64,000 nt of DNA from Bog-257 sp963805985 (GCA_963805985.1 CAWDWG010000003.1:248001-312000), one strand, 5' to 3'; numbered from the stretch's first letter, positions 26,278-35,886 are shown. Notes: a model not told the origin generated them from the letters alone. Made by a program: numbers and translations.

Positions 26278-27558
26278 CTACTTCTTCTCCACTTCCAGTT
26301 CCAGCCCTTCAACCTTGCGGACGATGACGTGATCTCCGATGCCGACGCGCGAAGGCGCGTGCGCATTCCACAATTCGCCGAGGACGAAAACCTTTCCTTC
26401 GGGATCGATGTCCGTCCGCGCTTCGCCGATGGCGCCGATCATGCCCTGCTCGCCCGTCACGACTTTGTTGCGGCGCGCGCGCAGTGCGATGCTCATCAGG
26501 AACACGGTGATCGCGCCCAGCGGCACGCTGACGCCGAGCGCGACCCAGATGTTGACGCGCATTTCCGGAATCGGCCCGTCGACCAGCAACAGTCCGCCCA
26601 GCGTCAGGCACGCGATCCCACCGAGACCAAGAATCCCATGCGTCGCAAACTTCGCCTCCAGCACAAACAGTACGAACGCCGCCATGATCAGCGTGAATGC
26701 CGCGTAGCGCGTCGGCAGCAGGTTCAGCGCGAACAGCGCCAGCAGGATGAAGATCACGCCCACCACGCCGGGCACGATCGCACCGGGATGATTGAACTCG
26801 GCGTAGAGCGCGAGCGCGCCGACCGCGAGCACCAGGAACGCGATGTTGGGATCGAGCAGGAAGTCGAGGATGCGCTGGCGCAGCGTCATCGGCATCTCGT
26901 CCACTTTGGCATCGACGAGGTCGAGCTTGACCTGCTTGCCGTCAAAGCGCTTGATGGTGCGCCCGGAAATTTGCTTGAACAGATCGTCCTGATCCTTGGC
27001 AACGATGTCGATGAGGTGCTGCTGCAGCGCCTCCTGATCGGTCCACGACTTGGACTCGCGCACCGCGCTCTCAGCCAGTTGCACATTGCGGCCGCGCGGC
27101 CCGACGAACGAGCGCATGAAGGCGGCCGAGTCGTTCTCGACCTTGGTCTTCATAACGTCGTCCATCTTCTCGCCACCGAGCGTGACGGGATGCGCCGCGC
27201 CGGTGTTGGTGCCCGGCGCCATTGCCGCGATGTCGGCCGATTCGAGAATGAAGAATCCCGCGGAAGCCGCGTTCGCTCCGGTCGGTGCCACGTAGACGAT
27301 CACCGGCACCGGCGAGTTGAGAATCTTCTGGATGATCTCACGGGTGGAATCGACCAGGCCGCCGGGGGTGTGGAGTTCGATCAAAACCGCGTCGGCGTTG
27401 GTCTGGCGCGCATGCTCGATGGCGCGGTCGATGTACTCGGCGCTGATGGGCTGGATGGTGTCGTCAACCCGGATCTTGACGACCGAGCTGGCGAATGCCG
27501 AGGCCGTCGCCAGTAGCAGAACAAGTAAACAAGCAAGAACGGTTCGAGTTCGCGACAT
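26278..27558 (-). CDS. nfeD: NfeD membrane serine protease
   Basis: A 426-residue protein. GGAGG precedes the start at 27558. A signal peptide is followed by a ClpP-like protease domain (residues 25-220) with 'VLIELHTPGGLVDS' and the nucleophile region 'GANAASAGFFILESAD' and 'GTNTGAAHPV'. Five hydrophobic segments follow at residues 235-350, then a C-terminal OB-fold NfeD domain ('GMIGAIGEARTDIDPEGKVF'). Such NfeD1b proteins cleave slipin-type partners; the slipin gene is 1.1 kb downstream beyond the SRPBCC element. Confidence 0.93.
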   Translation of the reverse strand: MSRTRTVLACLLVLLLATASAFASSVVKIRVDDTIQPISAEYIDRAIEHARQTNADAVLIELHTPGGLVDSTREIIQKILNSPVPVIVYVAPTGANAASAGFFILESADIAAMAPGTNTGAAHPVTLGGEKMDDVMKTKVENDSAAFMRSFVGPRGRNVQLAESAVRESKSWTDQEALQQHLIDIVAKDQDDLFKQISGRTIKRFDGKQVKLDLVDAKVDEMPMTLRQRILDFLLDPNIAFLVLAVGALALYAEFNHPGAIVPGVVGVIFILLALFALNLLPTRYAAFTLIMAAFVLFVLEAKFATHGILGLGGIACLTLGGLLLVDGPIPEMRVNIWVALGVSVPLGAITVFLMSIALRARRNKVVTGEQGMIGAIGEARTDIDPEGKVFVLGELWNAHAPSRVGIGDHVIVRKVEGLELEVEKK

Positions 27559-27871
27559 GGTTCCTCCTTCCGGAGGGTGATTCTGAAATGCTGGAGTCCC
27601 ATTCGAACGCGCCGCTAGGGCGTGCTGTCCCCACGGGACTCGGATCAAGAGACGCGCCCGCTGGCACACCGCCTGGGCGGGACACACCTTCAGGCGTGCA
27701 TTTTAGGTCCGCTTCGATTTCTCGTCGGCTTTTGCCGCTAAGGTCATCATCAGCTGAATTTACCTCAGCGGCTGAAGCCGAATTTCAAATCACGCCGTCT
27801 TGTACGCCTGAAGGCGTACTCCACACAAAAGCAAGCGCTGAAGCGCCGAAAAAAGGCAGCGCCCTACACTC
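27559..27871. repeat. Composite hairpin element, copy 1 (27683-27836)
   Basis: The 313-base space between nfeD and a TPR gene contains no supported gene. At 27683-27836 outer arms around CACCTTCAGGCGTG and TACGCCTGAAGGCGTACTCC enclose inner arms TCGGCTTTTGCCGCT and AGCGGCTGAAGCCGA. The layout and words match the element at 34362-34512, so they are two members of one family. The rest of the stretch has shorter palindromes such as GCGCTGAAGCGC. Confidence 0.7.
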
Positions 27872-29626
27872 CTATTGTGCGCCCGTTTGCCGCGACGCGA
27901 CATCCCGTTTCAGCGCCTGCGCCGCCGAGTTCGCCGGCTCAAGCGCCAGCGCGCGATCCACATCTCCTGCCGCCGACTGCACCTGGTTCTGCTTCAGGTC
28001 AAGCCGCGCCAGCACCAGCAGCGCATCGACGTTGGGTTTCAGACGCACCGAAGTCTGCGCTTCGCTGCGCGCACTGATCACATCGCCTTTCTTTTCCAGC
28101 ACGATCGCCAGCTGCGCGTGCGCTACGGCATCATTGGGATAAGCCGCGATCGCCTGGCGAAACTCGCTCTCGGCGTCGGCCATCATGTTTTGCGCCACCA
28201 ATTGTTGGCCGCGCTGTACGTGATACGCGGCATGCGTCGGACCATCCACCTTGGCCAGTCGCGCCTCGGTGAAGTTTTCAATCTCCATCTGCAGCTGGCG
28301 ATAGGAGGCTTCATCGTAGTTGCGCTTGATGCGCTCCATGGGCAGGCGTGGCTGATTCGTCGGCAACAACGCGTTCCCCGTTGCAGAGGTCGTGGCCTGC
28401 ATCGGCGGCGGTATGCCGTGATTGATCATGTCCAGCAGCGCTTTCGCTTCGCTGTCAGTCGGACGCTGTTGCAGCTCATCCTTCAACTGCCGCGCCGCTC
28501 CGGCGCTGTCGCCGTTCTTAAACAGCGCGACTGCCAGGTTGAAGCGGTAGTCGGCATCGTTGGGATCGGCGTTAAGCGCTTTCGAGAAATAATCCACCGC
28601 CTGCGCGCGATGTCCGCGGCGCGCCTCCGCTACTCCCATGTTGTTGAAGAGCTCGGTCAGCGGCACTCGCGTCGAAAGATAGCTGTAGGCCGCGAAGGCC
28701 TTGTCGAAGTTGCCGCGATAGAACTCCGACATGCCCAGCAGGAACGTCGCCTCGCCGGCAATCGGATCGGTCTTCGGCACACGCGCGAACCACACCGCCG
28801 CCGACTCGTACTCGTGATTATCGAAATACGTTTTGCCTATCTGCAGCATGGCGAGCGTGTAGTTGGGGTTCAGCTTCAGCGCGTCGTGGAAGTAATGGAC
28901 GCGTTGCTGGTAGCTGGTGGCCAGCGTGCCGCGAATGTAATTCTCAAACGCGTCGAGACGGATCGGCGGAAACGCCTGCAGGAACTGTTCGCGCGTCATA
29001 GCCGGATGCTGCGGCATCTGCTGCAGCAGTTGCCACGCCAGCGCGGTCTGCAAATCAATGAGACTGGTCAGCGCGCCGCTGCTGTCGACCGGCGGATACA
29101 AGTGCAGTTTGCGCATGTCCAGCAGTTGCGCTGTCGCGGTGAACGTTTTGCCGTCGAAGGTATAGCGGCCCATCACAACGTAGTCGGCGCCCATCTGCTC
29201 GGCGATGCTGTAAATCGTGGCGCGCGACGGCACCACAGTCTGCGGAATGCCGGAGTGGTCGAAGGCGTAGGTGCGATCTTCGCGGTTGATAACGTAAATC
29301 TGCGACGACGCCATGCGCTGCGAGAGCACCTCGGGGAAAGCTTCGCTGATCCACTCCAGCCCGGGCGCTGACGACTGGTTCTCGAAGGGCACGACCATCA
29401 GCGTCAGCGTCCCCGGCAGCGGCGGAGGCGACTGGGCAGGAGCGGCCCTGCACACGCAGACGATCGCAGCCAGAATTATGGCAAGACGATGAAAACGGTA
29501 ACCAGAATATTGCAAAGCACCTCGATTATATCGGCTGTAGCCTTGCGAACCTGCCAGGCCAGCGTGGTCCCCGACTCGCGTTAGCACTTTTGTGATCGTA
29601 CCCAATCTCCCCAAATGGATTCCCAA
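27872..29626 (-). CDS. TPR protein with FlgO/TolB-like N-terminal domain
   Basis: A 584-residue protein. After a basic N-terminus there is a hydrophobic segment at residues 48-62 ('AIILAAIVCVCRAAPA'), probably a signal peptide, so the true start may be nearer to it. Residues 70-180 ('LTLMVVPFENQSS', 'GADYVVMGRYTFDGKTFTAT') resemble the FlgO/TolB-N type domain. TPRs follow ('AAVWFARVPKTDPIAGEATF', 'VDYFSKALNADPNDADYRFN', 'DAESEFRQAIAAYPNDAVAH'). It is probably a periplasmic scaffold. No neighbours support a specific role. Confidence 0.75.
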   Translation of the reverse strand: MGIHLGRLGTITKVLTRVGDHAGLAGSQGYSRYNRGALQYSGYRFHRLAIILAAIVCVCRAAPAQSPPPLPGTLTLMVVPFENQSSAPGLEWISEAFPEVLSQRMASSQIYVINREDRTYAFDHSGIPQTVVPSRATIYSIAEQMGADYVVMGRYTFDGKTFTATAQLLDMRKLHLYPPVDSSGALTSLIDLQTALAWQLLQQMPQHPAMTREQFLQAFPPIRLDAFENYIRGTLATSYQQRVHYFHDALKLNPNYTLAMLQIGKTYFDNHEYESAAVWFARVPKTDPIAGEATFLLGMSEFYRGNFDKAFAAYSYLSTRVPLTELFNNMGVAEARRGHRAQAVDYFSKALNADPNDADYRFNLAVALFKNGDSAGAARQLKDELQQRPTDSEAKALLDMINHGIPPPMQATTSATGNALLPTNQPRLPMERIKRNYDEASYRQLQMEIENFTEARLAKVDGPTHAAYHVQRGQQLVAQNMMADAESEFRQAIAAYPNDAVAHAQLAIVLEKKGDVISARSEAQTSVRLKPNVDALLVLARLDLKQNQVQSAAGDVDRALALEPANSAAQALKRDVASRQTGAQ

Positions 29627-29781
29627 TTAAACACAACCTTCACTTTCCCAGCGAAACCTTTCACGCGGTCTGCGAATCTAAACGATGTCGGATGTTCTGT
29701 TGTAGGGGCATGACCAGGCTTCGGGGCCAAGCCCGGCCGTGATGGGTGGCAGGATCGCCCACAGACAGCCAGGAGGAGGCT

Positions 29782-30015
29782 ATGAGGCTACTCGATATGG
29801 TTTTCGGTTGTTCGCACAAACGTTGCAGTTTCCCCATCACGGTACGCGGCAAGCTGCGCCGCAGTCCCGCGGCATCGGTTACCGGGACGTATGTGGTCTG
29901 CCTGGATTGCGGGCAGGAGTTTCCTTACGATTGGAACCAGATGAAGCTGATGGATGCGCAGCCGTCGGCGGTTGCGGAGACTAAACCGGCTTTCACCGGG
30001 CCCAAAGCCGCGTAA
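29782..30015 (+). CDS. Small zinc-binding protein
   Basis: A 77-residue protein with a strong AGGAGG site six bases before the start. It has a Cys near residue 10 and a CxxC ('VVCLDCGQEFPYDW') at residues 40-53, with two basic segments ('CSHKRCSFPITVRGKLRR'). This pattern is recurrent in Acidobacteriota and binds one zinc ion, probably in a ribbon. The function is unknown. Confidence 0.7.
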   Translation: MRLLDMVFGCSHKRCSFPITVRGKLRRSPAASVTGTYVVCLDCGQEFPYDWNQMKLMDAQPSAVAETKPAFTGPKAA

Positions 30016-30088
30016 CTAGATTTTGATTTGCGGACAGTTCAGCGAACGCGCAGGGCGCTCACCGGAGGGCCCTGTTTGATTTTGTGCC

Positions 30089-30496
30089 TTACCCGCGCAT
30101 CTGCGCTTCCGCCTCGGCTTCCCGCAACGCCTCTTTGGAAACCTCGCGCAGGCGAATGCCGATTTCGAATCGCGGCGCGGTCGAGCCGCGTCCCCAGCGA
30201 TTGACCTCCCAATGCGCGCGCACAAACTTCGCCGCCGCCGCCTCGGATAAATCGACCAGCAGCGGATAGTCGCCGGGATAGAACTTCTGCGGCAGTGATG
30301 CCACGGGCTTCGCGTCCCAGGTCGCGCCGTCGGCGGAGGTGAAGAGGCTGATGTCGATCGCTTCCTGCTCGACGATGGCGCCGATAGAAAGCGTCAGCAG
30401 AAAAACACGATTCGCCGCGGCACTGATATCCAGCGGCTCGCTGTCACCCTTGGCGGTGACAGCAGTCTTCAGAGGCACAAGAAAAGCATCAACCAT
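30089..30496 (-). CDS. Conserved hypothetical protein
   Basis: A 135-residue acidic protein, beta-rich in its N-terminal 100 residues ('SGE'-type short strands, 'LSIGAIVEQEAIDISLFTSA', 'AKFVRAHWEVNRWGRG') and helical at the end ('ALREAEAEAQMRG'). No signal peptide or membrane segment is seen. I recognise no named family; similar length proteins with the phrase 'FVRAHWEVNRWGRG' are widespread in soil bacteria. Its 5' end faces the hydrolase gene, with about 120 bases between. Confidence 0.6.
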   Translation of the reverse strand: MVDAFLVPLKTAVTAKGDSEPLDISAAANRVFLLTLSIGAIVEQEAIDISLFTSADGATWDAKPVASLPQKFYPGDYPLLVDLSEAAAAKFVRAHWEVNRWGRGSTAPRFEIGIRLREVSKEALREAEAEAQMRG

Positions 30497-30620
30497 GACA
30501 GGACAATTCTAGCGAAGGGAGCCGCGGCGAATTCGTGATGTTGGTCACAAATCGATGCCGTTCTGAGGCAGGGGCTTTACGGGTGGAGCGTCGCCGTCAG
30601 ACAAACGCCCAGGTAAACCT

Positions 30621-31413
30621 TCACTTTCTCGGCAATCCATCCAGAAATCCGCGCAAGATGCTCGCGAAAGCCTCTGGTTGCTCCAGCGCGGCGTAATGTC
30701 CGGCGCGCGGAATTACTTGCATCCGGCTGCCGGCAATGTGCTGCCGCATCAGTTCGGCCCCGCCCTTGTCTTCGTTTTCGCCGACCAGCACCAGCGTCGG
30801 CACATCGATCGTCGTCAGCGTCGGGATCGAGTCCGGCCGGTCAGCCATTCCTTGCTGCACGCCGGCAATATCCTGCGGCGACATCTGCTGCATCATGCGC
30901 CGCGCTGCCTCGGCGATGTCAGGACGATTGCTGTGCGTCACCGGCGAGAGCAGCTTCGCCAGCATCTCCTCGATGAATCCGGCGCTGCCCTCGCGCAAAA
31001 CTTTGTCGGCGAGGCCGAGGCGCGCGGCGCGGCTTTCCTGCGTCTCGGCTGACGCGCGCGTGTTCGACAGCACCAGCGCGGCCACGTGCTCGCGATGATC
31101 GCCGCCAGAACTCGAACAGCGTATATCCGCCGATCGAGACGCCAACGAAGAAGGCTTTCGTGATTCGCTCCTCGCGGCAAAGCGCAGCGAGATCGGCCGC
31201 CAGCTTCTGCATCGTCGCCGGGCCGTCGCCTAGCTCGGAGTCGCCGTGTGCGCGCAGATCGGGCATGATGAGCCGATAGCGCGTGCTGAGCTGCTCGGCC
31301 ACCGGCTTCCAGAAATTGTGATTCAGCGGAAACGGATGCAGCAGGACAACATCCGGCCCATCGCCGGCGACTTCGTAGAAGAGTTGCGCGTCAGAGCTGC
31401 GGAAGGTAGGCAT
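30621..31413 (-). pseudogene. Alpha/beta hydrolase (3-oxoadipate enol-lactonase-like), frameshifted
   Basis: The frame from 31413 gives 'PDVVLLHPFPLNHNFW', 'MPDLRAHGDSELGDG' and the nucleophile elbow 'VGVSIGGYTLFEFWRR'. A +1 shift near 31095-31112 interrupts it. The other frame continues 'HVAALVLSNTRASAETQESR' and carries the acid 'LVLVGENEDKGG' and the catalytic His in 'IPRAGHYAALEQPEAF'. All three catalytic residues are thus conserved across the shift, about 264 residues in total. A sequencing or assembly error is likely. No strong ribosome-binding site was found. Confidence 0.8.
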
Positions 31414-31508
31414 AGGATCGCAAGCTTCTATTATTCTATCGACGATCACGTTCGCGGCGTATGCTGTTTGGCTGGCACTGATCAATGATCGCTAAGAGCT
31501 AATCGCCA

Positions 31509-33155
31509 ATGGCTGCTCCTCCCAAACCTCTCGTCCTCGTCATCCTCGACGGCTGGGGATATGCTCCGCCGTCGGCCGCCAACGCGATCTCGCTGGCGCG
31601 CAAGCCCAACTACGATCGCCTGCTCGCCGAGTATCCCAACACGCTCATCCACACTAGCGGCCGCTACGTCGGCCTGCCCACCGGGCAGATGGGCAACAGT
31701 GAGGTCGGCCACCTCAACATCGGCGCCGGTCGCGTCGTCTACATGGACATCACCAAGATCGATCTCATGATCGAGAAAGGCGAGTTCTCGCAGAACCCCG
31801 TTCTGCTTGACGCGATGACCAAGGCCCGCATTGGCGAGCGCCGCCTGCATCTCTTCGGGCTGCTCTCCGATGGCGGCGTGCACTCGCACCAAAATCATCT
31901 CTATGCCATCCTGCGCATGGCCAGGCAGAACGGCGTGGAGCGCGTCTTCGTCCACTGCTTTATGGATGGCCGCGACACGCTGCCCACCAACGGCGCCGGT
32001 TACATCGGGCAGCTGCAGCAGAAGATGCGCGAGTACGGCGTCGGCAAGATCGCCACGGTCAGCGGCCGCTACTACGCGATGGATCGCGACCGCCGCTGGG
32101 AGCGCGAGAAGAAGGCCTTCGACGCCATGGTCGACGGCGACGCCGAGGGCGGCCGCTACACCGATCCGGTCCAGGGCGTGAAGGACTCCTACAACCGCGA
32201 CGTGACCGACGAATTCATCATCCCGTTTGTCCTGACCGACGAGCGTGGCGACGCCATCGGCAACATTCGCGATGGCGATGTCTGCATCAACTTCAACTTC
32301 CGCGCCGACCGCGCCCGCCAAATCACGCGCTGTCTCGGCCGCAACAGTCACTTCACCGCGCAGGATGGCCGCGAGTTGGAAGGCGCCGACGATCTCGACA
32401 ACATTATTCCACGCAGCCGCGTGCCGAAGGATCTGCACTACGTCTGCATGACGCAATACGACAAACATTTCACGCTGCCCGTCGTCTCACCTCCGGAGTC
32501 ACTGACCAACATCCTGGCCAACGTTATGGCCGATCGCAGCCTGCGCAACCTGCGCGTCGCCGAGACCGAGAAGTACGCGCACGTGACCTACTTCTTCAAC
32601 GGCGGCATCGAGAAGCCGTTCCCGGGCGAAGATCGCGTGCTGGTGCCGTCGCCGAGGGTCGCGACTTACGACTTGAAGCCCGAGATGTCAGCGCAGGGCA
32701 TCGCCGATGCAGTGACCAAGGCGATCAGCGACAACACCTTCGACGTGATGGTAGTGAACTTCGCCAACGCCGACATGGTGGGACACTCCGGCAAGATTCC
32801 GCCCACGATCACCGCGGTTGAAACGGTCGACGGCTGTCTCGGGCAGCTCTACACCGCAATACGCCAGCGCGGAGGAGCGCTGATCGTCACCGCCGACCAC
32901 GGTAACGCCGAGCAGATGATCGACCCCGCTACCGGCGGCCCGCAAACTGCGCACACAACTAACCCCGTACCGTTCATCGTCGCCACCGAGCACGCCGTCA
33001 CCGCGCCCAATTTCAAAGGCGACCCGCGCCGCTTCACCCTGCGTCCCGACGGCGCGCTGCAGGATATCGCCCCGACAATGCTCAGCATCCTCGGCATCCC
33101 GCAACCGAAAGAAATGACGGGAAGGGATCTGCGGATCGAAGCAATTAGCGATTAG
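31509..33155 (+). CDS. gpmI: 2,3-bisphosphoglycerate-independent phosphoglycerate mutase
   Basis: A 548-residue enzyme of the alkaline phosphatase superfamily that interconverts 3- and 2-phosphoglycerate. 'LVILDGWGYAPPS' opens the metal site; 'GQMGNSEVGHLNIGAG' holds the phosphorylated Ser; 'HCFMDGRDTLPTNG', 'FADLVG'-equivalent 'NFANADMVGHSGK' and 'IVTADHGNAEQMID' carry Mn ligands. The length is normal. The last five residues (EAISD) and the stop come from a repeated 18-mer also found at the end of the kinase gene at 36351-37862. Confidence 0.96.
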   Translation: MAAPPKPLVLVILDGWGYAPPSAANAISLARKPNYDRLLAEYPNTLIHTSGRYVGLPTGQMGNSEVGHLNIGAGRVVYMDITKIDLMIEKGEFSQNPVLLDAMTKARIGERRLHLFGLLSDGGVHSHQNHLYAILRMARQNGVERVFVHCFMDGRDTLPTNGAGYIGQLQQKMREYGVGKIATVSGRYYAMDRDRRWEREKKAFDAMVDGDAEGGRYTDPVQGVKDSYNRDVTDEFIIPFVLTDERGDAIGNIRDGDVCINFNFRADRARQITRCLGRNSHFTAQDGRELEGADDLDNIIPRSRVPKDLHYVCMTQYDKHFTLPVVSPPESLTNILANVMADRSLRNLRVAETEKYAHVTYFFNGGIEKPFPGEDRVLVPSPRVATYDLKPEMSAQGIADAVTKAISDNTFDVMVVNFANADMVGHSGKIPPTITAVETVDGCLGQLYTAIRQRGGALIVTADHGNAEQMIDPATGGPQTAHTTNPVPFIVATEHAVTAPNFKGDPRRFTLRPDGALQDIAPTMLSILGIPQPKEMTGRDLRIEAISD

Positions 33156-33346
33156 CAATTAGCTCTGCGAATGAGTAGGGTAGAGCTGGCCTTCAGGCCA
33201 GCGTCAAGACGACCCTATTTGTTTCGCGAGCCGGCTTTAGCCGGCGACACATGGCACAAACATCACACGGTATCCAGCAGTCGTTGGCGCGTCTCATTAA
33301 TTGCTAATTGCTAATTGCTAATTGCTAATTGCAATTGCTAATTGCT
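33138..33346. repeat. Paired word arrays (attgcta type) around a palindrome
   Basis: The left array (33138-33165) covers the last codons of gpmI; the right array (33296-33346) is five or more copies of ATTGCTA ending six bases before the next start codon. They read in opposite orientation, so the stretch can form a stem. Between them is copy 3 of the paired-hairpin repeat at 33178-33250. Confidence 0.8.
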
Positions 33347-33351
33347 CTTTT

Positions 33352-34335
33352 GTGAAACTCCTCATCGTCCTCTATCACCGCTTCGATCTCTGGCAGGCGC
33401 CGCCGTGGTTCGCCGAGCGCCTCCGTCGCGACTTTCCGGAGATCGACGTCGTTCATCTGCACGACTACAACCGCATTAACGACGAAATCGCCGACGCCGA
33501 CATCGCGATCGCGTGGTCGCTGCGCGGCGAGCAGATCGCAGTCGCGAAGAAGCTGAAGTGGATCCACTCAACGGCGACCGCGGTCCACTTCTTAATGAGC
33601 GACGAGCTCCGCGTCAGCAACATCGTCGTGACCAACGCACGCGATGTTCACGGTCCGGTCGTGGCCGAGCACGCGATGGCGCTGATCTTCGCACTCGCTA
33701 AGCGACTGCCGGCGGCCATGCGATCACAGCAACAGGCGCACTGGGCGCAGCAGGACATCTGGAACGCCACGCCTCGTCCGCGCGAACTGACGGGCGCGAC
33801 GATGGCAATCGTTGGTCTCGGCGGAATTGGCAGACCACTGGCCAAGATTGCCAGTTCTCTCGGCATGCGCGTGATCGGCGTGCGCGAGCATTCCGAGCGC
33901 CTGTGCGAAGGCGTGGAGCAGATTTACGGGTTCGATCGTCTCGACGAAGCGCTAGCGCAAGCTGACTTTGTCGTGCTGGCCGCGCCGGTCACTCCGAAGA
34001 CACATCACCTGATGAACGCCGCGCGACTTGCCTGCCTGAAATCCGAAGCTTACCTGATTAACGTCGGACGCGGCGTGCTCATCGACGAAGGGGCGCTTAT
34101 CGAGGCGCTGCGCAGAAAGAGTTTTGGCGGCGCCGCACTCGATGTCACAACCGAAGAGCCATTACCGCAAGACTCACCGCTGTGGGCGATGGACAGCGTC
34201 TTCATCACGCCACACACTGCCAGCCTGACCGAGCAGATGTGGGAGCGCCATTACGAGACGTTCATCCAAAATCTCGAGCGCTTCCTCAACAACGAGCCGC
34301 TCATGTGGATGGTCGACAAAGAGAAGGCGTACTAG
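33352..34335 (+). CDS. D-2-hydroxyacid dehydrogenase
   Basis: A 327-residue NAD-dependent enzyme. The dinucleotide site is 'MAIVGLGGIGRPLAKIASSL', the catalytic Arg lies in 'YLINVGRGVLIDEGALIEAL', the Glu in the segment 'LDVTTEEPLPQDSPLW', and the His in 'FITPHTASLTEQMW'. The GTG at 33352 is the first codon after a word array, with no Shine-Dalgarno sequence. It could act on glyoxylate, hydroxypyruvate or a phosphoglycerate-like substrate; there are no pathway neighbours apart from gpmI. Confidence 0.9.
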   Translation: MKLLIVLYHRFDLWQAPPWFAERLRRDFPEIDVVHLHDYNRINDEIADADIAIAWSLRGEQIAVAKKLKWIHSTATAVHFLMSDELRVSNIVVTNARDVHGPVVAEHAMALIFALAKRLPAAMRSQQQAHWAQQDIWNATPRPRELTGATMAIVGLGGIGRPLAKIASSLGMRVIGVREHSERLCEGVEQIYGFDRLDEALAQADFVVLAAPVTPKTHHLMNAARLACLKSEAYLINVGRGVLIDEGALIEALRRKSFGGAALDVTTEEPLPQDSPLWAMDSVFITPHTASLTEQMWERHYETFIQNLERFLNNEPLMWMVDKEKAY

Positions 34336-34361
34336 ACGAAAGTCAGTTGTTGATCCTGATT

Positions 34362-34512
34362 GGGTGGAGCACGCCTTTCAGGCGTGCATAAAAATGCGCG
34401 CACGAAGAAGCCCGGCTTTAGCCGCTGAGGTAATCTGCCGCATTGACCTCAGAAGCTAGAGCCGGGTTTTGGTTTAGCCAAACAAAGCACGCCTGAAGGC
34501 GTGCTCCACCCC
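34362..34512. repeat. Composite hairpin element, copy 2
   Basis: The outer arms (34362-34387 and 34487-34512, near-perfect reverse complements containing GGGTGGAGCACGCC) enclose imperfect inner arms with CCCGGCTTTAGCC and GAGCCGGG. Each outer arm also contains its own palindrome GCACGCCTTTCAGGCGTGC. The same design occurs at 27683-27836. It occupies nearly all the space between the dehydrogenase and the metallophosphoesterase, abutting the stop codon of the latter. Confidence 0.85.
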
Positions 34513-35886
34513 TTACTTCTTCTTCGCTGCCTTCTTCGCCTTCGCTGGCGCCTTGGCCGCGGCTCGGGGAGCCGCTTTCGGCTTGCTGCCTCCACCGCCG
34601 GGAACATTGGTCCCGGAAGTAATCCGCCCCTGAGTCAGGTCCACGGTCACGCTATCGCGCACCGTCACCGTGCCATTCTCGGCGGTCTTAAACGTGATCG
34701 TCATCGTCTTTCCATCGGTGACGACCGTGAGATAACCGAACTCGACGATGGGATCGACCTCCAGCGTGGTGTCGCCGATGGTGTAGGGCGCGGTCGGCAC
34801 CGATCCCTGCGGCGCCGTCGCTGCATATCCACCGGAGCCGGAGACGATATACGGAATGTTCTTGCCGTTGACCACACGCGTGAAGCGCTGATACAGATGC
34901 GCGTGTCCCGACAGCACGACGTCCGGCCACAGGCCGGCAGCTTTGCAGCAATTGTCGATGTCCTGCTCGATGCCGCTGGAGCCGCCATGTTTGGCGTCGA
35001 CCGACGCCGGCGGATGATGCACCGCCAGCAGTATCGCGCGCGGCGCGCTCTGCTTGAGAGTCTTCAGTCGCTTGAGCTCGCTCGTCAGGAACGCAAGCTG
35101 CACGTCGCCCTTCAGCGTGGGGAATTTGCCGCCCTGCGACGAGATCACGCCCGCGCCGGAGTCCAGCACGTTGCTATAGAGGCCGATGATCGAAACGAAC
35201 GGCGCATCCAGCGTGAAATAAACCGCCGGCTGCGTCATCACCGAGCGCATCAAAGTGCCGGCATCGGGCGAAGGCCCAAGCGCCGGGGCGCAGAAGTTAT
35301 TCAGGAACGCTTGCAGCGTTGGAACCTGCGGAGCACTGGAGTTCGGCCCGTAGACCATGCCGTCGTGATTGCCAGGGATAGCAAAGATCGGCCGGTCGTA
35401 ATCGCGATACGGCTCGTAGAACTGGTCGTAATAGTATTGCGCCTCGCCGAAGTTGTAGACCACGTCGCCCAGGTGGAAGAAGAACGCCGGCCCCGGCAAG
35501 CCACCGCTCTGCACGTCGGCTGACATTGCGTCGGAGACGCCCGCTTCGTGCGTAATGGCCGTAGCAGCGGTTTGCGAGCGACTCACCTTCGCTGCGCCAG
35601 TGTCGCCTACCGAATGGAAAGTAATCCGCTGCGCCGCGTTGATCGCGGTGATGATCTCCGCGGGAACAAAATCCGCCAGATTGAGTTGCAGCGCGGCTCC
35701 TGCGCGCACCGGAGGAATCGGCTGCACCTGGCTTTTGTGCTGCTCGTAGTACACCGAGTTGTAATACTGCGCGCTGACGTTGTCTTGTTGAAATGAGGTT
35801 TCGTGGGCGCTGGGCGTGGGCTCGGCGTAAAGGCGCCCTTGCGGGCCGGTCAGGTTGGCCCTGGCATTCTGTAACTTCGCTGGCAT
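34513..35886 (-). CDS. Metallophosphoesterase (purple acid phosphatase-like)
   Basis: A 457-residue protein. The metal-site blocks are in order: 'SVGDTGAAK', 'FHLGDVVYNFGEAQYYYDQF', 'FAIPGNHDGMVYG', 'LLAVHHPPASVD' and 'SGHAHLYQRF'. This is the calcineurin-like fold used by acid phosphatases and nucleotidases. No signal peptide is clear at the N-terminus. The last 40 residues are Lys/Ala-rich ('KAPAKAKKAAKKK') and may bind nucleic acid or be disordered. Natural substrate unknown. Confidence 0.87.
   Translation of the reverse strand: MPAKLQNARANLTGPQGRLYAEPTPSAHETSFQQDNVSAQYYNSVYYEQHKSQVQPIPPVRAGAALQLNLADFVPAEIITAINAAQRITFHSVGDTGAAKVSRSQTAATAITHEAGVSDAMSADVQSGGLPGPAFFFHLGDVVYNFGEAQYYYDQFYEPYRDYDRPIFAIPGNHDGMVYGPNSSAPQVPTLQAFLNNFCAPALGPSPDAGTLMRSVMTQPAVYFTLDAPFVSIIGLYSNVLDSGAGVISSQGGKFPTLKGDVQLAFLTSELKRLKTLKQSAPRAILLAVHHPPASVDAKHGGSSGIEQDIDNCCKAAGLWPDVVLSGHAHLYQRFTRVVNGKNIPYIVSGSGGYAATAPQGSVPTAPYTIGDTTLEVDPIVEFGYLTVVTDGKTMTITFKTAENGTVTVRDSVTVDLTQGRITSGTNVPGGGGSKPKAAPRAAAKAPAKAKKAAKKK

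Noticed and set aside
33296..33351. A start upstream of GTG 33352 for the hydroxyacid dehydrogenase
   Set aside because: The upstream codons come from the attgcta word array and do not align with the family's first strand.
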